Assembly: GCA_035289745.1 (NCBI GenBank)
Contig: DATDWF010000057.1
Span: 1 to 7,324, forward strand
Origin: JAUYQE01 sp035289745
GTDB lineage: Archaea > Nanobdellota > Nanobdellia > Woesearchaeales > GW2011-AR9
Direction: 5' to 3'
Length of the DNA stretch: 7,324 nucleotides
Shown: piece after piece, positions 1 through 5,552 of the stretch
Position numbering within the stretch: position 1 is the first letter of the stretch
Layout of the letters: each line of letters begins with the position of its first letter
Made by a program: the position numbers and the translations under genes
Notes under the pieces: model-generated
Database searches by the model: none
The model's input: only the letters and a program-made list of their open reading frames with translations
Told to the model about the DNA's origin: nothing

Positions 1-1
1 G

Positions 2-2029
2 CAGCCTTCTTACGACTATGCCAATAACAACAACTACCAAAATCCCGACTTTTACCGTGATCCAGATTCAGATCCGTCGCAGTGGGATTGGACGCAAGTA
101 AATTGGGCGGTTTTTGACTTTGAGCGTGCTGATGTGTATGACGTGCCGGAATTTTACCAGAGTCTTCCCATCGAACGGTACAGCGATTTGAATTATCGGT
201 TAGTGCCGGATTTTGCTCTCATCACAGACCACAGCTTAATCGATGGAACAAAATATGTACAGGATTTCGGCTGCGGAAACTGTCAATTTGCCGCAGGCGA
301 TCAAGGAAGTTTTCTCGTGTACACAGAAGAAGGGCGCGTGTACCACACGCGGAGCCTGGACAATGTTTTTGTTGGTGATTTTGGAGCGCAAACCCAGTTT
401 GTGGTGACGGAAGACGGCATTGAAGTCTTGCTCCCTGCTGAAACCGTAGCCATTGCCGTTCCCGAACGAGGCCGGTTCATGGTAAACACAGAAGAGCGTG
501 CTCTCGAGTATCTCGGCCATACCGTCTCCGGTAGGCTAACTTTTGAAGACGGCCAAACGCTGCTAAGAAACGGCCAAGAAGTAATTCTCGATCACATCGC
601 CATCGGCGACAAAAGCCTGAACTCTGTCAGTATTTACTTTGATGGAGAAGAGCATTCCGGGAATTATGTGGCGTTTGGAGAAGATTCTCTGAGTATACAT
701 TCGACAACCGGAGAAACGCAGTACGCTTTCTTTACGGGCAATCCTTACTTCGATGTTCCATTGGGTGAAGAGCGTGATCCGACCAAGAATAAAATCCTCC
801 TGACACCGGCGAGAGAGGCGCAAATAACTATTGAAGATCGCAGCAGCCAAAATCTTGTTCCTCTAGTCCGTGTTGCAAGCTCAGAAGAAGCAACCGTGAT
901 GGTCAATGGGATGAATGCAGTTCAGGTGCGGCGGTTTGATTATTTCTTACGAACGGTTGGCGAGCCCCGCAAAAGCGCTCCAATGGCTATCGTAATAGAA
1001 GCTCCTCCGCCACAGGTCGCTCCGCAGAGCACCGAAACAGGATGGCCGGGACCAGCCGTCCCCGTTTTTTTTGAAGGGCAGCCCTATCTCATCTTTGATG
1101 GAAGCAACAATTTTGTGGAAATTCGGGGCGGCGGAAATGCAGAAGAAACCCAATGCTACGAATGCCTTCCAGATCGCCAAAGAACTGATCTCGTGTACGA
1201 TATGGTGAGCGGCCAGTTTCTGGATCTCACGATTTTAGTGGAGAGCGAGGACCCTGAAGAGCGGGCGGAAGTGCGGCGGGAGCTGGTTCTCAACCTGCTG
1301 CAAAGCTCTGCAGATCTTCGCGGGAGCATTGCATCCATCTTAGTCGTGCCGGAAGAGCGAATAGAGGAATTTTGTGGGGAAAACGCCGCGGCCTGTGCTT
1401 TTGATGAGGAACGGCGCATTATCATCACTGCAGAAGGGAGCGCTAACGACATCCTTCACCATGAAGGCACACACACCTTGGCTTTCCTGCTCGGTGAGAA
1501 AACGACGAAAGAAGGACTCTTGGAAGGCCGTACCCTAGATGCTCTTCTGGATACATATGGAACGTTTGAAAACATTCCGCCGGACGTGTGGCAGGCAGCT
1601 CGGAGTGACATTGAGCAGCGGCTCGGTGAACAGCTCTTCTTCCGGCAGCGTTGGGTGAGCATTGCAGGCGATGTCTATGGCCAACACCTAGGAGCGCCGA
1701 CCGTACAGGGAAGGAACGCCAATACGTGGAGCGATGGAAGCAGCACGGCACGTTTCGGCTGTTTCCGGGCCTATGGATGCAATAGTTTTGATGAGGACGT
1801 CGCTGAAGCGGTGGAACTCTTTGCGGAGGGGAGGTATGAACTCATTCGTAATCTACTGAATCCCCAGAGCGATTACTATCAAGGGTATTTGGGATTAGCG
1901 ATGGGGGGTATCATACTTACTCAGGACGTAGCTGAGGACTGGGCAGCGAGATATCGGGGGAAAGTGGAGCTGCTCTATGAATATGGTTTCATCACCGAAG
2001 AAGATTATCAGCGGGTAATCACACCATGA
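2..2029 (+). CDS. Large secreted/surface-type protein with C-terminal HEGTH zinc-metallopeptidase domain (5' partial)
   Basis: The frame is open from the first complete codon at position 2, so the gene starts before the window and 675 residues are visible. The GTG at 134 is only an internal codon. Counting from position 2, residues 1-70 are rich in Tyr, Asp, Asn and Trp. Residues about 75-310 look like short beta strands with Gly/Asn/Asp turns, as in beta-solenoid surface proteins. A Pro-rich linker lies near 333-355. The C-terminal domain carries H487-E-G-T-H491, which fits the zinc-binding HExxH motif, with E488 as the likely catalytic base. A later acidic segment (E598-D-V-A-E602) could give the third zinc ligand, as in gluzincin or anthrax lethal factor-like folds; this is inferred. 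Eight cysteines fall in four close pairs (91/94, 385/388, 458/465, 587/593), suggesting disulfides or metal binding outside the cytoplasm. The signal peptide, if any, is outside the window. The substrate is unknown. Confidence 0.82.
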   Translation, partial: QPSYDYANNNNYQNPDFYRDPDSDPSQWDWTQVNWAVFDFERADVYDVPEFYQSLPIERYSDLNYRLVPDFALITDHSLIDGTKYVQDFGCGNCQFAAGDQGSFLVYTEEGRVYHTRSLDNVFVGDFGAQTQFVVTEDGIEVLLPAETVAIAVPERGRFMVNTEERALEYLGHTVSGRLTFEDGQTLLRNGQEVILDHIAIGDKSLNSVSIYFDGEEHSGNYVAFGEDSLSIHSTTGETQYAFFTGNPYFDVPLGEERDPTKNKILLTPAREAQITIEDRSSQNLVPLVRVASSEEATVMVNGMNAVQVRRFDYFLRTVGEPRKSAPMAIVIEAPPPQVAPQSTETGWPGPAVPVFFEGQPYLIFDGSNNFVEIRGGGNAEETQCYECLPDRQRTDLVYDMVSGQFLDLTILVESEDPEERAEVRRELVLNLLQSSADLRGSIASILVVPEERIEEFCGENAAACAFDEERRIIITAEGSANDILHHEGTHTLAFLLGEKTTKEGLLEGRTLDALLDTYGTFENIPPDVWQAARSDIEQRLGEQLFFRQRWVSIAGDVYGQHLGAPTVQGRNANTWSDGSSTARFGCFRAYGCNSFDEDVAEAVELFAEGRYELIRNLLNPQSDYYQGYLGLAMGGIILTQDVAEDWAARYRGKVELLYEYGFITEEDYQRVITP

Positions 2030-2121
2030 AAAAAATGATTATTCCTTTATCCCTATTGCTGCTGCTAGCCATTTTTGTTTCTGCCCAAGAAGAAACGGAA
2101 GACCAAAATTTGAGCCCGTAA
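2026..2121 (+). CDS. 31-residue signal-peptide-like small protein, or truncated gene start
   Basis: The ATG at 2026 overlaps the TGA of the upstream peptidase gene (ATGA), an arrangement typical of translational coupling. The product has a basic start (MKKM), a hydrophobic core of about 14 residues rich in Leu and Ile, and a plausible signal peptidase site after V-S-A. Only an acidic tail of about 11 residues (QEETEDQNLSP) follows before TAA. No Shine-Dalgarno sequence is visible, so expression would depend on coupling or on read-through ribosomes. It could be a genuine tiny exported or membrane peptide. It could also be the 5' remnant of a second secreted protein gene whose body was lost, since the toxin-antitoxin pair begins right after. 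The organisation of a signal peptide is clear; whether it is expressed is not. Confidence 0.5.
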   Translation: MKKMIIPLSLLLLLAIFVSAQEETEDQNLSP

Positions 2122-2123
2122 AC

Positions 2124-2131
2124 TATTTAAA
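2124..2131 (+). promoter_or_regulatory. Candidate TATA box for the toxin-antitoxin pair
   Basis: TATTTAAA lies about 36 bp before the antitoxin ATG at 2164. An archaeal start site about 25 bp downstream would fall near 2152, giving a short 5' leader. The element starts just after the stop codon of the small ORF (2119-2121). The call rests on motif and spacing only. Confidence 0.4.
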
Positions 2132-2140
2132 TTGAAGAGA

Positions 2141-2159
2141 CTTCTGACAGTTCAGGAAG
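2141..2159 (+). repeat. Imperfect inverted repeat before the antitoxin start
   Basis: The arms CTTC-TGA (2141-2147) and TCA-G-GAAG (2152-2159) pair over 7 bp with one bulged G at 2155 and a CAGT loop. The right arm contains the purine-rich stretch AGGAAGG (2154-2160), the only ribosome-binding-like sequence before the ATG at 2164. The repeat lies between the TATA box and the start codon. It could be an operator for autoregulation, usual in RelBE modules, or an RNA hairpin that masks the start. Both roles are inferred. Confidence 0.35.
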
Positions 2160-2163
2160 GACA

Positions 2164-2367
2164 ATGACCCAAACAGCCGTTTTAAGTAAGATTCATGAAG
2201 ACCTCGAGCTCCTGAAGCGAGAGATGATGGAGATTAAACAGTTGATACGCTTCGAGCCAGAACTTCGTACAGAAATAATAGGGCGAGTTCAGGAAGCTCG
2301 ACAACGCTTGGCAAAAGGGGAGTTTGTGAGTAATGCTGCCATTCTTAACGAGTTTGATCTAGAATGA
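2164..2367 (+). CDS. RelB-like antitoxin (67 aa)
   Basis: This small charged protein sits directly before a RelE-type toxin gene, and their ATG and TGA overlap by four bases (ATGA at 2364-2367). Residues 1-30 look like a long amphipathic helix that could dimerise. Residues 37-67 form a charged C-terminal stretch ending in Asn-Glu-Phe-Asp-Leu-Glu, the part that in known RelB-type antitoxins wraps around the toxin. No ribbon-helix-helix or helix-turn-helix DNA-binding domain is clear by eye. The call as antitoxin depends mainly on position, size and overlap with the toxin. A weak purine-rich ribosome binding site (AGGAAGG, 2154-2160) lies three bases before the ATG. It would neutralise the toxin and probably help repress the operon. 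Confidence 0.72.
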   Translation: MTQTAVLSKIHEDLELLKREMMEIKQLIRFEPELRTEIIGRVQEARQRLAKGEFVSNAAILNEFDLE

Positions 2368-2648
2368 GTTATGAAATTATTTGGGATCGTAAAACCCGGG
2401 ATTTTCTCAAAAAGATCCACAAAGAAGATGCTCAAAGGATCATCAAAAAAGTGAATAGTATTGGAGAAGACCCCAAACATTATCTTGAAACGCTCGTTGA
2501 TATTAATGCATACAAGCTAAGAGTGGGCGATTATCGAGTCCTTATCGACATACATGAAAAAGAAAGAACATTGTTTATCATTCTCATTGGTCATCGAAAA
2601 GATATTTACAAATATATTCACAGAATTTGGTTTAGGAAGAAAACGTAG
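2364..2648 (+). CDS. RelE/ParE-superfamily toxin, probable mRNA interferase (94 aa)
   Basis: The fold pattern is that of RelE: an N-terminal strand (residues 3-7), two helices rich in Lys (about 9-33), then three strands. The conserved core reads K51-L-R53-V-G-D-Y57-R58-V, followed by a strand ending in G76-H-R78-K-D-I-Y82. R53, R58, R78 and Y82 sit where archaeal RelE proteins carry basic and tyrosine residues for ribosome-dependent mRNA cleavage. ParE relatives that target gyrase share this fold, but the KLRVGDYRV and GHRKDIY motifs favour RelE. The start overlaps the antitoxin stop and has no ribosome binding site of its own, so translation is probably coupled. Positions 2401-2580 contain 61 G or C in 180 bases (34%), well below the chaperonin gene, which suggests recent transfer. 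The basic tail (residues 87-94) is slightly longer than usual. Confidence 0.88.
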   Translation: MSYEIIWDRKTRDFLKKIHKEDAQRIIKKVNSIGEDPKHYLETLVDINAYKLRVGDYRVLIDIHEKERTLFIILIGHRKDIYKYIHRIWFRKKT

Positions 2649-2720
2649 TTTTAGCACCTCGTAATATAAGTCTGAAAGCTATTCTGTTTTGTGTGGTGCC
2701 CGTTCAAAAAAGCAACAACT

Positions 2721-2728
2721 TTAATATA
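2721..2728 (+). promoter_or_regulatory. TATA box placed for a leaderless transcript
   Basis: TTAATATA is centred about 26 bp before the ATG at 2751, the usual archaeal distance from TATA box to transcription start. The sequence between (2731-2750) is pyrimidine-rich and has no Shine-Dalgarno motif. Both facts fit an mRNA that begins at or within a base or two of the start codon. The A-run at 2706-2711 (AAAAAA) further upstream may add to promoter strength. Confidence 0.55.
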
Positions 2729-2750
2729 ATCCTGCATCTTCTCTCCTCAC

Positions 2751-3200
2751 ATGCAAAAACTTCTCCCCATAACCCTCGCAACCGCCCTTAGCGGGATTTC
2801 CTTCCCGTCCTACACCCAGCCCGAGCCAGAGCGATCAGAAATACAACAGCTGCAGGAATTGCCGCCGCATGATTTGACAGACATCTTAGACACCCGCCAT
2901 GGTTTCATCCTCTTCTCCATCGACGGCTGTCCAGCATGCCGGCGAGCCCATCCCCGCTTCCAGGCATTGGAACAGGAAGCAGAAGCTGCCTGCATTTCCT
3001 CAGATGCGTTAGATTTTGATTACGTGAATCTCTCTCACGAACGGCCGGAACCTTCCGATTTTATCCGTGAAGAAATGCAGTATGTGCCAACTATTATCGA
3101 GGTGCAGAACGGCAGAGATGTGCACCATTATGTTGGAGCGGGAGAAGAATTTGGCCTCTTCGAGGCTCGGGTAAGACATTTTATTCAGCAGTATCGGTAG
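2751..3200 (+). CDS. Secreted thioredoxin-like protein with CPAC active site (149 aa)
   Basis: Residues 1-22 look like a Sec signal peptide: a Lys near the start, a moderately hydrophobic core (LLPITLATALSGISF) and a Ser/Tyr/Thr stretch before an acidic Pro-rich region. The thioredoxin fold follows. The strand GFILFSI leads into the redox motif C60-P-A-C63, and then a basic helix. V112-P113-T is the cis-proline loop that faces the active site in this superfamily. A strand and a final helix (residues 133-148) complete the fold. A third cysteine, C81, is unusual. The role is probably thiol-disulfide exchange outside the cytoplasm, either oxidising or reducing partner proteins; the dipeptide between the cysteines does not settle the direction. 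The cysteine-bearing peptidase encoded upstream is a possible partner by neighbourhood. The gene has its own TATA box and seems to be transcribed alone. Confidence 0.85.
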   Translation: MQKLLPITLATALSGISFPSYTQPEPERSEIQQLQELPPHDLTDILDTRHGFILFSIDGCPACRRAHPRFQALEQEAEAACISSDALDFDYVNLSHERPEPSDFIREEMQYVPTIIEVQNGRDVHHYVGAGEEFGLFEARVRHFIQQYR

Positions 3201-3230
3201 AAGCAGCACCGGAAGTTCTACGTCGTAAAG

Positions 3231-3247
3231 ATGATGATGGTCATCAT
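3231..3247. repeat. 7-bp perfect inverted repeat with 3-base loop
   Basis: ATGATGA (3231-3237) and TCATCAT (3241-3247) pair perfectly around TGG. It lies between the convergent thioredoxin-like and chaperonin genes, 30 bases after the thioredoxin stop. Read on the minus strand, it lies about 100 bases past the chaperonin stop and is followed by CATCTTT. It may help terminate chaperonin transcription, but the U-tract is poor. Confidence 0.35.
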
Positions 3248-3331
3248 TGTCGCCAAGCTAAGATACGGTACAAGCCTCTTCTCGGCCAGCATAATACCGA
3301 TGACCTCGACGAACACGATAAGTATAGCACG

Positions 3332-3352
3332 GCTTGAGCGTCGAGCATTTTT
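3332..3352 (+). terminator. Hairpin plus T-run ending the thioredoxin-like transcript
   Basis: GCTTGA (3332-3337) pairs with TCGAGC (3341-3346), with one G-U pair in RNA, around a GCG loop. ATTTTT follows at 3347-3352. The T-run overlaps the chaperonin stop codon (TTA on this strand, 3351-3353). A terminator here would prevent read-through into antisense chaperonin RNA. Archaeal termination depends mainly on the T-run, so the hairpin may be secondary. Confidence 0.5.
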
Positions 3353-4970
3353 ACCCCAATTCATCCGCCGGCGTCATTCTCTGGGGCGGATCTTCTTTCT
3401 TACTCAATATCACATCATCAATCCGCAAAATCATTTCCGCCACCTCCGTAGCACTGCTGAGCGCCTGGGTCTTCACTTTCAGCGGCTCAATGACACCGGC
3501 AGCCCAGGCGTCCATGACTTCGCCGCGAAACACATCGACGCCCGCCCAGCGTTGCCCCTGATCGTGCGCTGCCCGTAACTTGGTGAGAATATCGATGGGG
3601 TCTAATCCGGCATTCTCCGCCAACGTCCGGGGTATAACCTCAACGGCGTCAGCAAAAGCCTGCACCGCTAACTGCTCCCGGCCCTGCAAAGTCCGGCAAT
3701 AGCTCCGTAATTCTTTTGCCAGCTCCATCTCCAAAGCCCCAGCGCCCCCAACGACTTTGCCGTTCTGAACGGAAACTGCCACATCGCCCAAGGCATCCGT
3801 TACCGCTCGGGCAATTTCCTCCACAATGTGTTCCGTCCCCCCTCGCACCAAGAGGGTTACAGCTTTTGGATTTCGGCATGCTTCCACAAATACCATCTCT
3901 TCATCGCCAACTTTTTCTTCCCGGACCTGCCCTGCCAGCCCTAAATCGGCGGGAGAAAGCTCTTTCCAGTTGCTGATGATTCTCGCACCGGTCGCCAAAG
4001 CGAGTTTCTCCATGTCACTCTTCTTCACCCGGCGGATGGCAAATATTCCGGCTTTAGCCAGGAAATGCTGCGCCAGATCATCAATGCCCCGCTGGCAAAA
4101 CAACGCCGTCGCACCGCTTTCCTGCACCCGCTCGACCATGCTGCGCAAGCTCTGCTCTTCCTGATCCAGAAACGCATTCAGCTGCCCGGGATCGGTAATC
4201 TGGATGCGGGCATCAATTTCCGTATTCTTGATTTCCAGCGCCGCATCGAGCAAGGCAATTTTGGCTTGTTCCACTGTTTTTGGCATAGAAGGATGAGCCC
4301 GCTCTTTGTCCAGCACCAAGCCTTCAATGAGGGAGCTTCGCTCTGCACTCTCGCCGGTGCGCTTCTCAATTTTCACATGATCCAAATTGACGTCGATCTT
4401 TCCCGGATGCTCTTCAGCAATGCGCTGAACGGCTTGCACAACGAGCGTAGCAAGATGCTCGCGGTTCGCTTCTGCGCCTTTTCCAGTCATGGCTGTCATG
4501 GCAATCTGCTGTAACAGTGCGGTATCGTGCAGAGCAACCGGCTCGCCCAGCAACCGTAATAGCCGTTGCGCTTCTTTCTCAGCTAAGCGATAGCCTCTCG
4601 CTAACACCGTCGGATGGACATTCTGGTCCAGCAAATCTTCAGCTTTTTTCAGCAGCTCGCCAGCCAGCACCACCGCCGTAGTCGTGCCATCGCCAACGGC
4701 ATCTTCCTGCGTCTTGGCTACTTCCACAATCATCTTCGCCACGGGATGCTCCACCTGCATTTCTTTGAGAATCGTGACCCCGTCATTCGTCACAATCACA
4801 TCGCCCAGAGAATCAACCAGCATTTTGTCCATGCCTTTCGGCCCCAGTGTGGTCCGCACTGTCTGGGCGACGGCTTGGGCCGCCAGGATATTGTTGCGCT
4901 GCGCGTCCTTTCCCGTCGCTCTTTTCGTTTCTTCGGGAAGAATGAAAATGGGCTGGACAGTGTTGGTCAT
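3351..4970 (-). CDS. Thermosome subunit (group II chaperonin, Hsp60/TCP-1 family, 539 aa)
   Basis: This is an ATP-driven cytosolic folding machine subunit that assembles into double rings with a built-in lid. The full length matches the family. The equatorial domain carries L42-G-P-K-G (phosphate loop), N62-D-G and the hallmark G93-D-G-T-T-T98. The apical domain spans about residues 215-370, including the conserved stretch near 249-258 and the CQRGIDDLA segment at 292-300. The second equatorial half has D392, the likely catalytic Asp in the TDAL motif, and a GGAGALE motif (408-414) where most relatives have GGGA followed by a Glu. The C-terminus ends in TPADELG and lacks the Gly-Met-rich tail seen in many chaperonins. 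The start has a good ribosome binding site (GAGGAG, 9 bases before ATG) and a strong TATA box. No second chaperonin subunit gene is visible in this window. Confidence 0.97.
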   Translation of the reverse strand: MTNTVQPIFILPEETKRATGKDAQRNNILAAQAVAQTVRTTLGPKGMDKMLVDSLGDVIVTNDGVTILKEMQVEHPVAKMIVEVAKTQEDAVGDGTTTAVVLAGELLKKAEDLLDQNVHPTVLARGYRLAEKEAQRLLRLLGEPVALHDTALLQQIAMTAMTGKGAEANREHLATLVVQAVQRIAEEHPGKIDVNLDHVKIEKRTGESAERSSLIEGLVLDKERAHPSMPKTVEQAKIALLDAALEIKNTEIDARIQITDPGQLNAFLDQEEQSLRSMVERVQESGATALFCQRGIDDLAQHFLAKAGIFAIRRVKKSDMEKLALATGARIISNWKELSPADLGLAGQVREEKVGDEEMVFVEACRNPKAVTLLVRGGTEHIVEEIARAVTDALGDVAVSVQNGKVVGGAGALEMELAKELRSYCRTLQGREQLAVQAFADAVEVIPRTLAENAGLDPIDILTKLRAAHDQGQRWAGVDVFRGEVMDAWAAGVIEPLKVKTQALSSATEVAEMILRIDDVILSKKEDPPQRMTPADELG

Positions 4971-4979
4971 GGTACTTTT

Positions 4980-4985
4980 CTCCTC
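4980..4985 (-). promoter_or_regulatory. Ribosome binding site of the chaperonin gene
   Basis: On the minus strand this reads GAGGAG, nine bases before the ATG at 4970. It matches the archaeal anti-Shine-Dalgarno sequence well and fixes the start codon. It is one of only two convincing Shine-Dalgarno sites in the window. Confidence 0.75.
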
Positions 4986-5010
4986 AAAGAAAAAGGTGGT
5001 AGGAAGTCTG

Positions 5011-5022
5011 CTTTTATATATT
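5011..5022 (-). promoter_or_regulatory. TATA box of the chaperonin gene
   Basis: On the minus strand this reads AATATATAAAAG, a near-ideal archaeal TATA element. Transcription would start about 25 bases downstream near 4991, giving a leader of about 20 bases that contains the GAGGAG site. The spacing of all three elements is consistent. Confidence 0.75.
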
Positions 5023-5028
5023 ATGAAA

Positions 5029-5060
5029 GAAAAGCTTTGAGCAACCGAAAGGCTTTGGAG
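5029..5060 (-). repeat. Pair of near-identical palindromic elements upstream of the chaperonin TATA box
   Basis: GAAAAGCTTTGAG (5029-5041) and GAAAGGCTTTGGAG (5047-5060) are imperfect direct repeats 18 bp apart. Each has a palindromic core: AAAGCTTT at 5031-5038, and AAAGGCTTT at 5048-5056 with one central odd base. They lie immediately upstream of the TATA box and before the end of the next minus-strand gene. The position suits a regulator or activator site, possibly for heat-shock control. That role is inferred. Confidence 0.4.
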
Positions 5061-5083
5061 GGCCTGCTTCCTCGGGGCTGGGC

Positions 5084-5392
5084 TTATTCTTTGCGTATCC
5101 TTCTCTGGTAATACTGCACCAGCCGTTCTTGATTATTCAGAATGACATACCCAACCACATCTTCCCGGGCCAGGCCACACTGATCCCGTAATTGGCTGGC
5201 ATAATGAGAAAGCGACGTGTGCGTTATTCTCTGCCCGAGGGGATAAACCTGGCTATTAACCTGCTGCGGCTCTCCCAGCGGAAGAAAATCTTCAGCTTCT
5301 TCACGAGTCAATTCACGAAGCTCCCAGCGGTTTCGGGGCATAACAGACTGCTCAAGGCTTTGCTGCATTTCTTCGGGTGGTTCTTCGTCCAT
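5084..5392 (-). CDS. Unrecognised small charged protein upstream of the chaperonin (102 aa)
   Basis: I do not recognise this family. The N-terminus (residues 1-15) is acidic, with several Glu and Pro. A middle part contains ELRELTREEAEDFLPLGE, probably a helix and turn. A following part is rich in Gln and Ser, and a basic C-terminus ends in RRIRKE. There is one Cys and no membrane segment or signal peptide, so it should be cytosolic. Three in-frame ATGs are possible: residue 1, residue 9 and residue 18. The first is chosen because a TATA box at 5439-5446 would give a leader of about 25 bases, although no ribosome binding site is visible. The gene lies in the same direction as the chaperonin gene and ends 113 bases before it, but the chaperonin has its own promoter. 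A role as chaperone partner is not supported by sequence. Confidence 0.65.
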   Translation of the reverse strand: MDEEPPEEMQQSLEQSVMPRNRWELRELTREEAEDFLPLGEPQQVNSQVYPLGQRITHTSLSHYASQLRDQCGLAREDVVGYVILNNQERLVQYYQRRIRKE

Positions 5393-5437
5393 TGCGGGAT
5401 GCGCTCAGAGTAAAGTGTGGGAAAAGAAGACGTTCCT

Positions 5438-5447
5438 CTTTTAAAAG
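5438..5447 (-). promoter_or_regulatory. Candidate TATA box of the 102-residue protein gene
   Basis: CTTTTAAAAG is a perfect 10-bp palindrome, so it reads the same on both strands. On the minus strand it is about 50 bp before the ATG at 5392, placing transcription start near 5417. Being symmetrical, it could also act toward the plus strand, but no convincing gene starts in the right place there. Confidence 0.4.
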
Positions 5448-5544
5448 TTATGTAATTATCCTAAAGTGAGTTATGCTAGGCACCTCTCAGACAAGCCCAG
5501 CTCTGAAGAAGCGAATCAGCCATGCACTAGGGAAGAAATGGGGC

Positions 5545-5552
5545 TATAAAAA
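5545..5552 (+). promoter_or_regulatory. Candidate TATA box of the MBL-fold hydrolase gene
   Basis: TATAAAAA is a good archaeal TATA element. It would place transcription start near 5574 and give a leader of 38 bases to the preferred ATG at 5612. A second, weaker AT-rich element, TTTATTAA (5577-5584), would give a nearly leaderless transcript for the 5612 start and would exclude the ATG at 5591. The sequence does not decide between them. Confidence 0.5.

Noticed and set aside
134..136. GTG as the start of the peptidase gene
   Set aside because: The same frame is open with protein-like sequence all the way back to position 2, so the gene begins before the window.
2654..2699. GCACC/GGTGC inverted repeat after the toxin gene as terminator
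   Set aside because: The arms are only 5 bp and 36 bases apart, and no T-run follows the right arm.
3231..3300. Box C-like ATGATGA suggesting a C/D guide RNA
   Set aside because: No CTGA box D or D' lies at a suitable distance on either strand; the motif is better explained by the inverted repeat.
3231..3578. Plus-strand ORF of 115 codons starting at the ATG repeat
   Set aside because: Most of it is antisense to the chaperonin C-terminus, with Ser/Arg-rich shadow-type composition and no recognisable domain.
3716..5111. Several long plus-strand ORFs across the chaperonin gene
   Set aside because: They are antisense to a clearly conserved 539-residue protein and look like shadows of its GC-rich codons.
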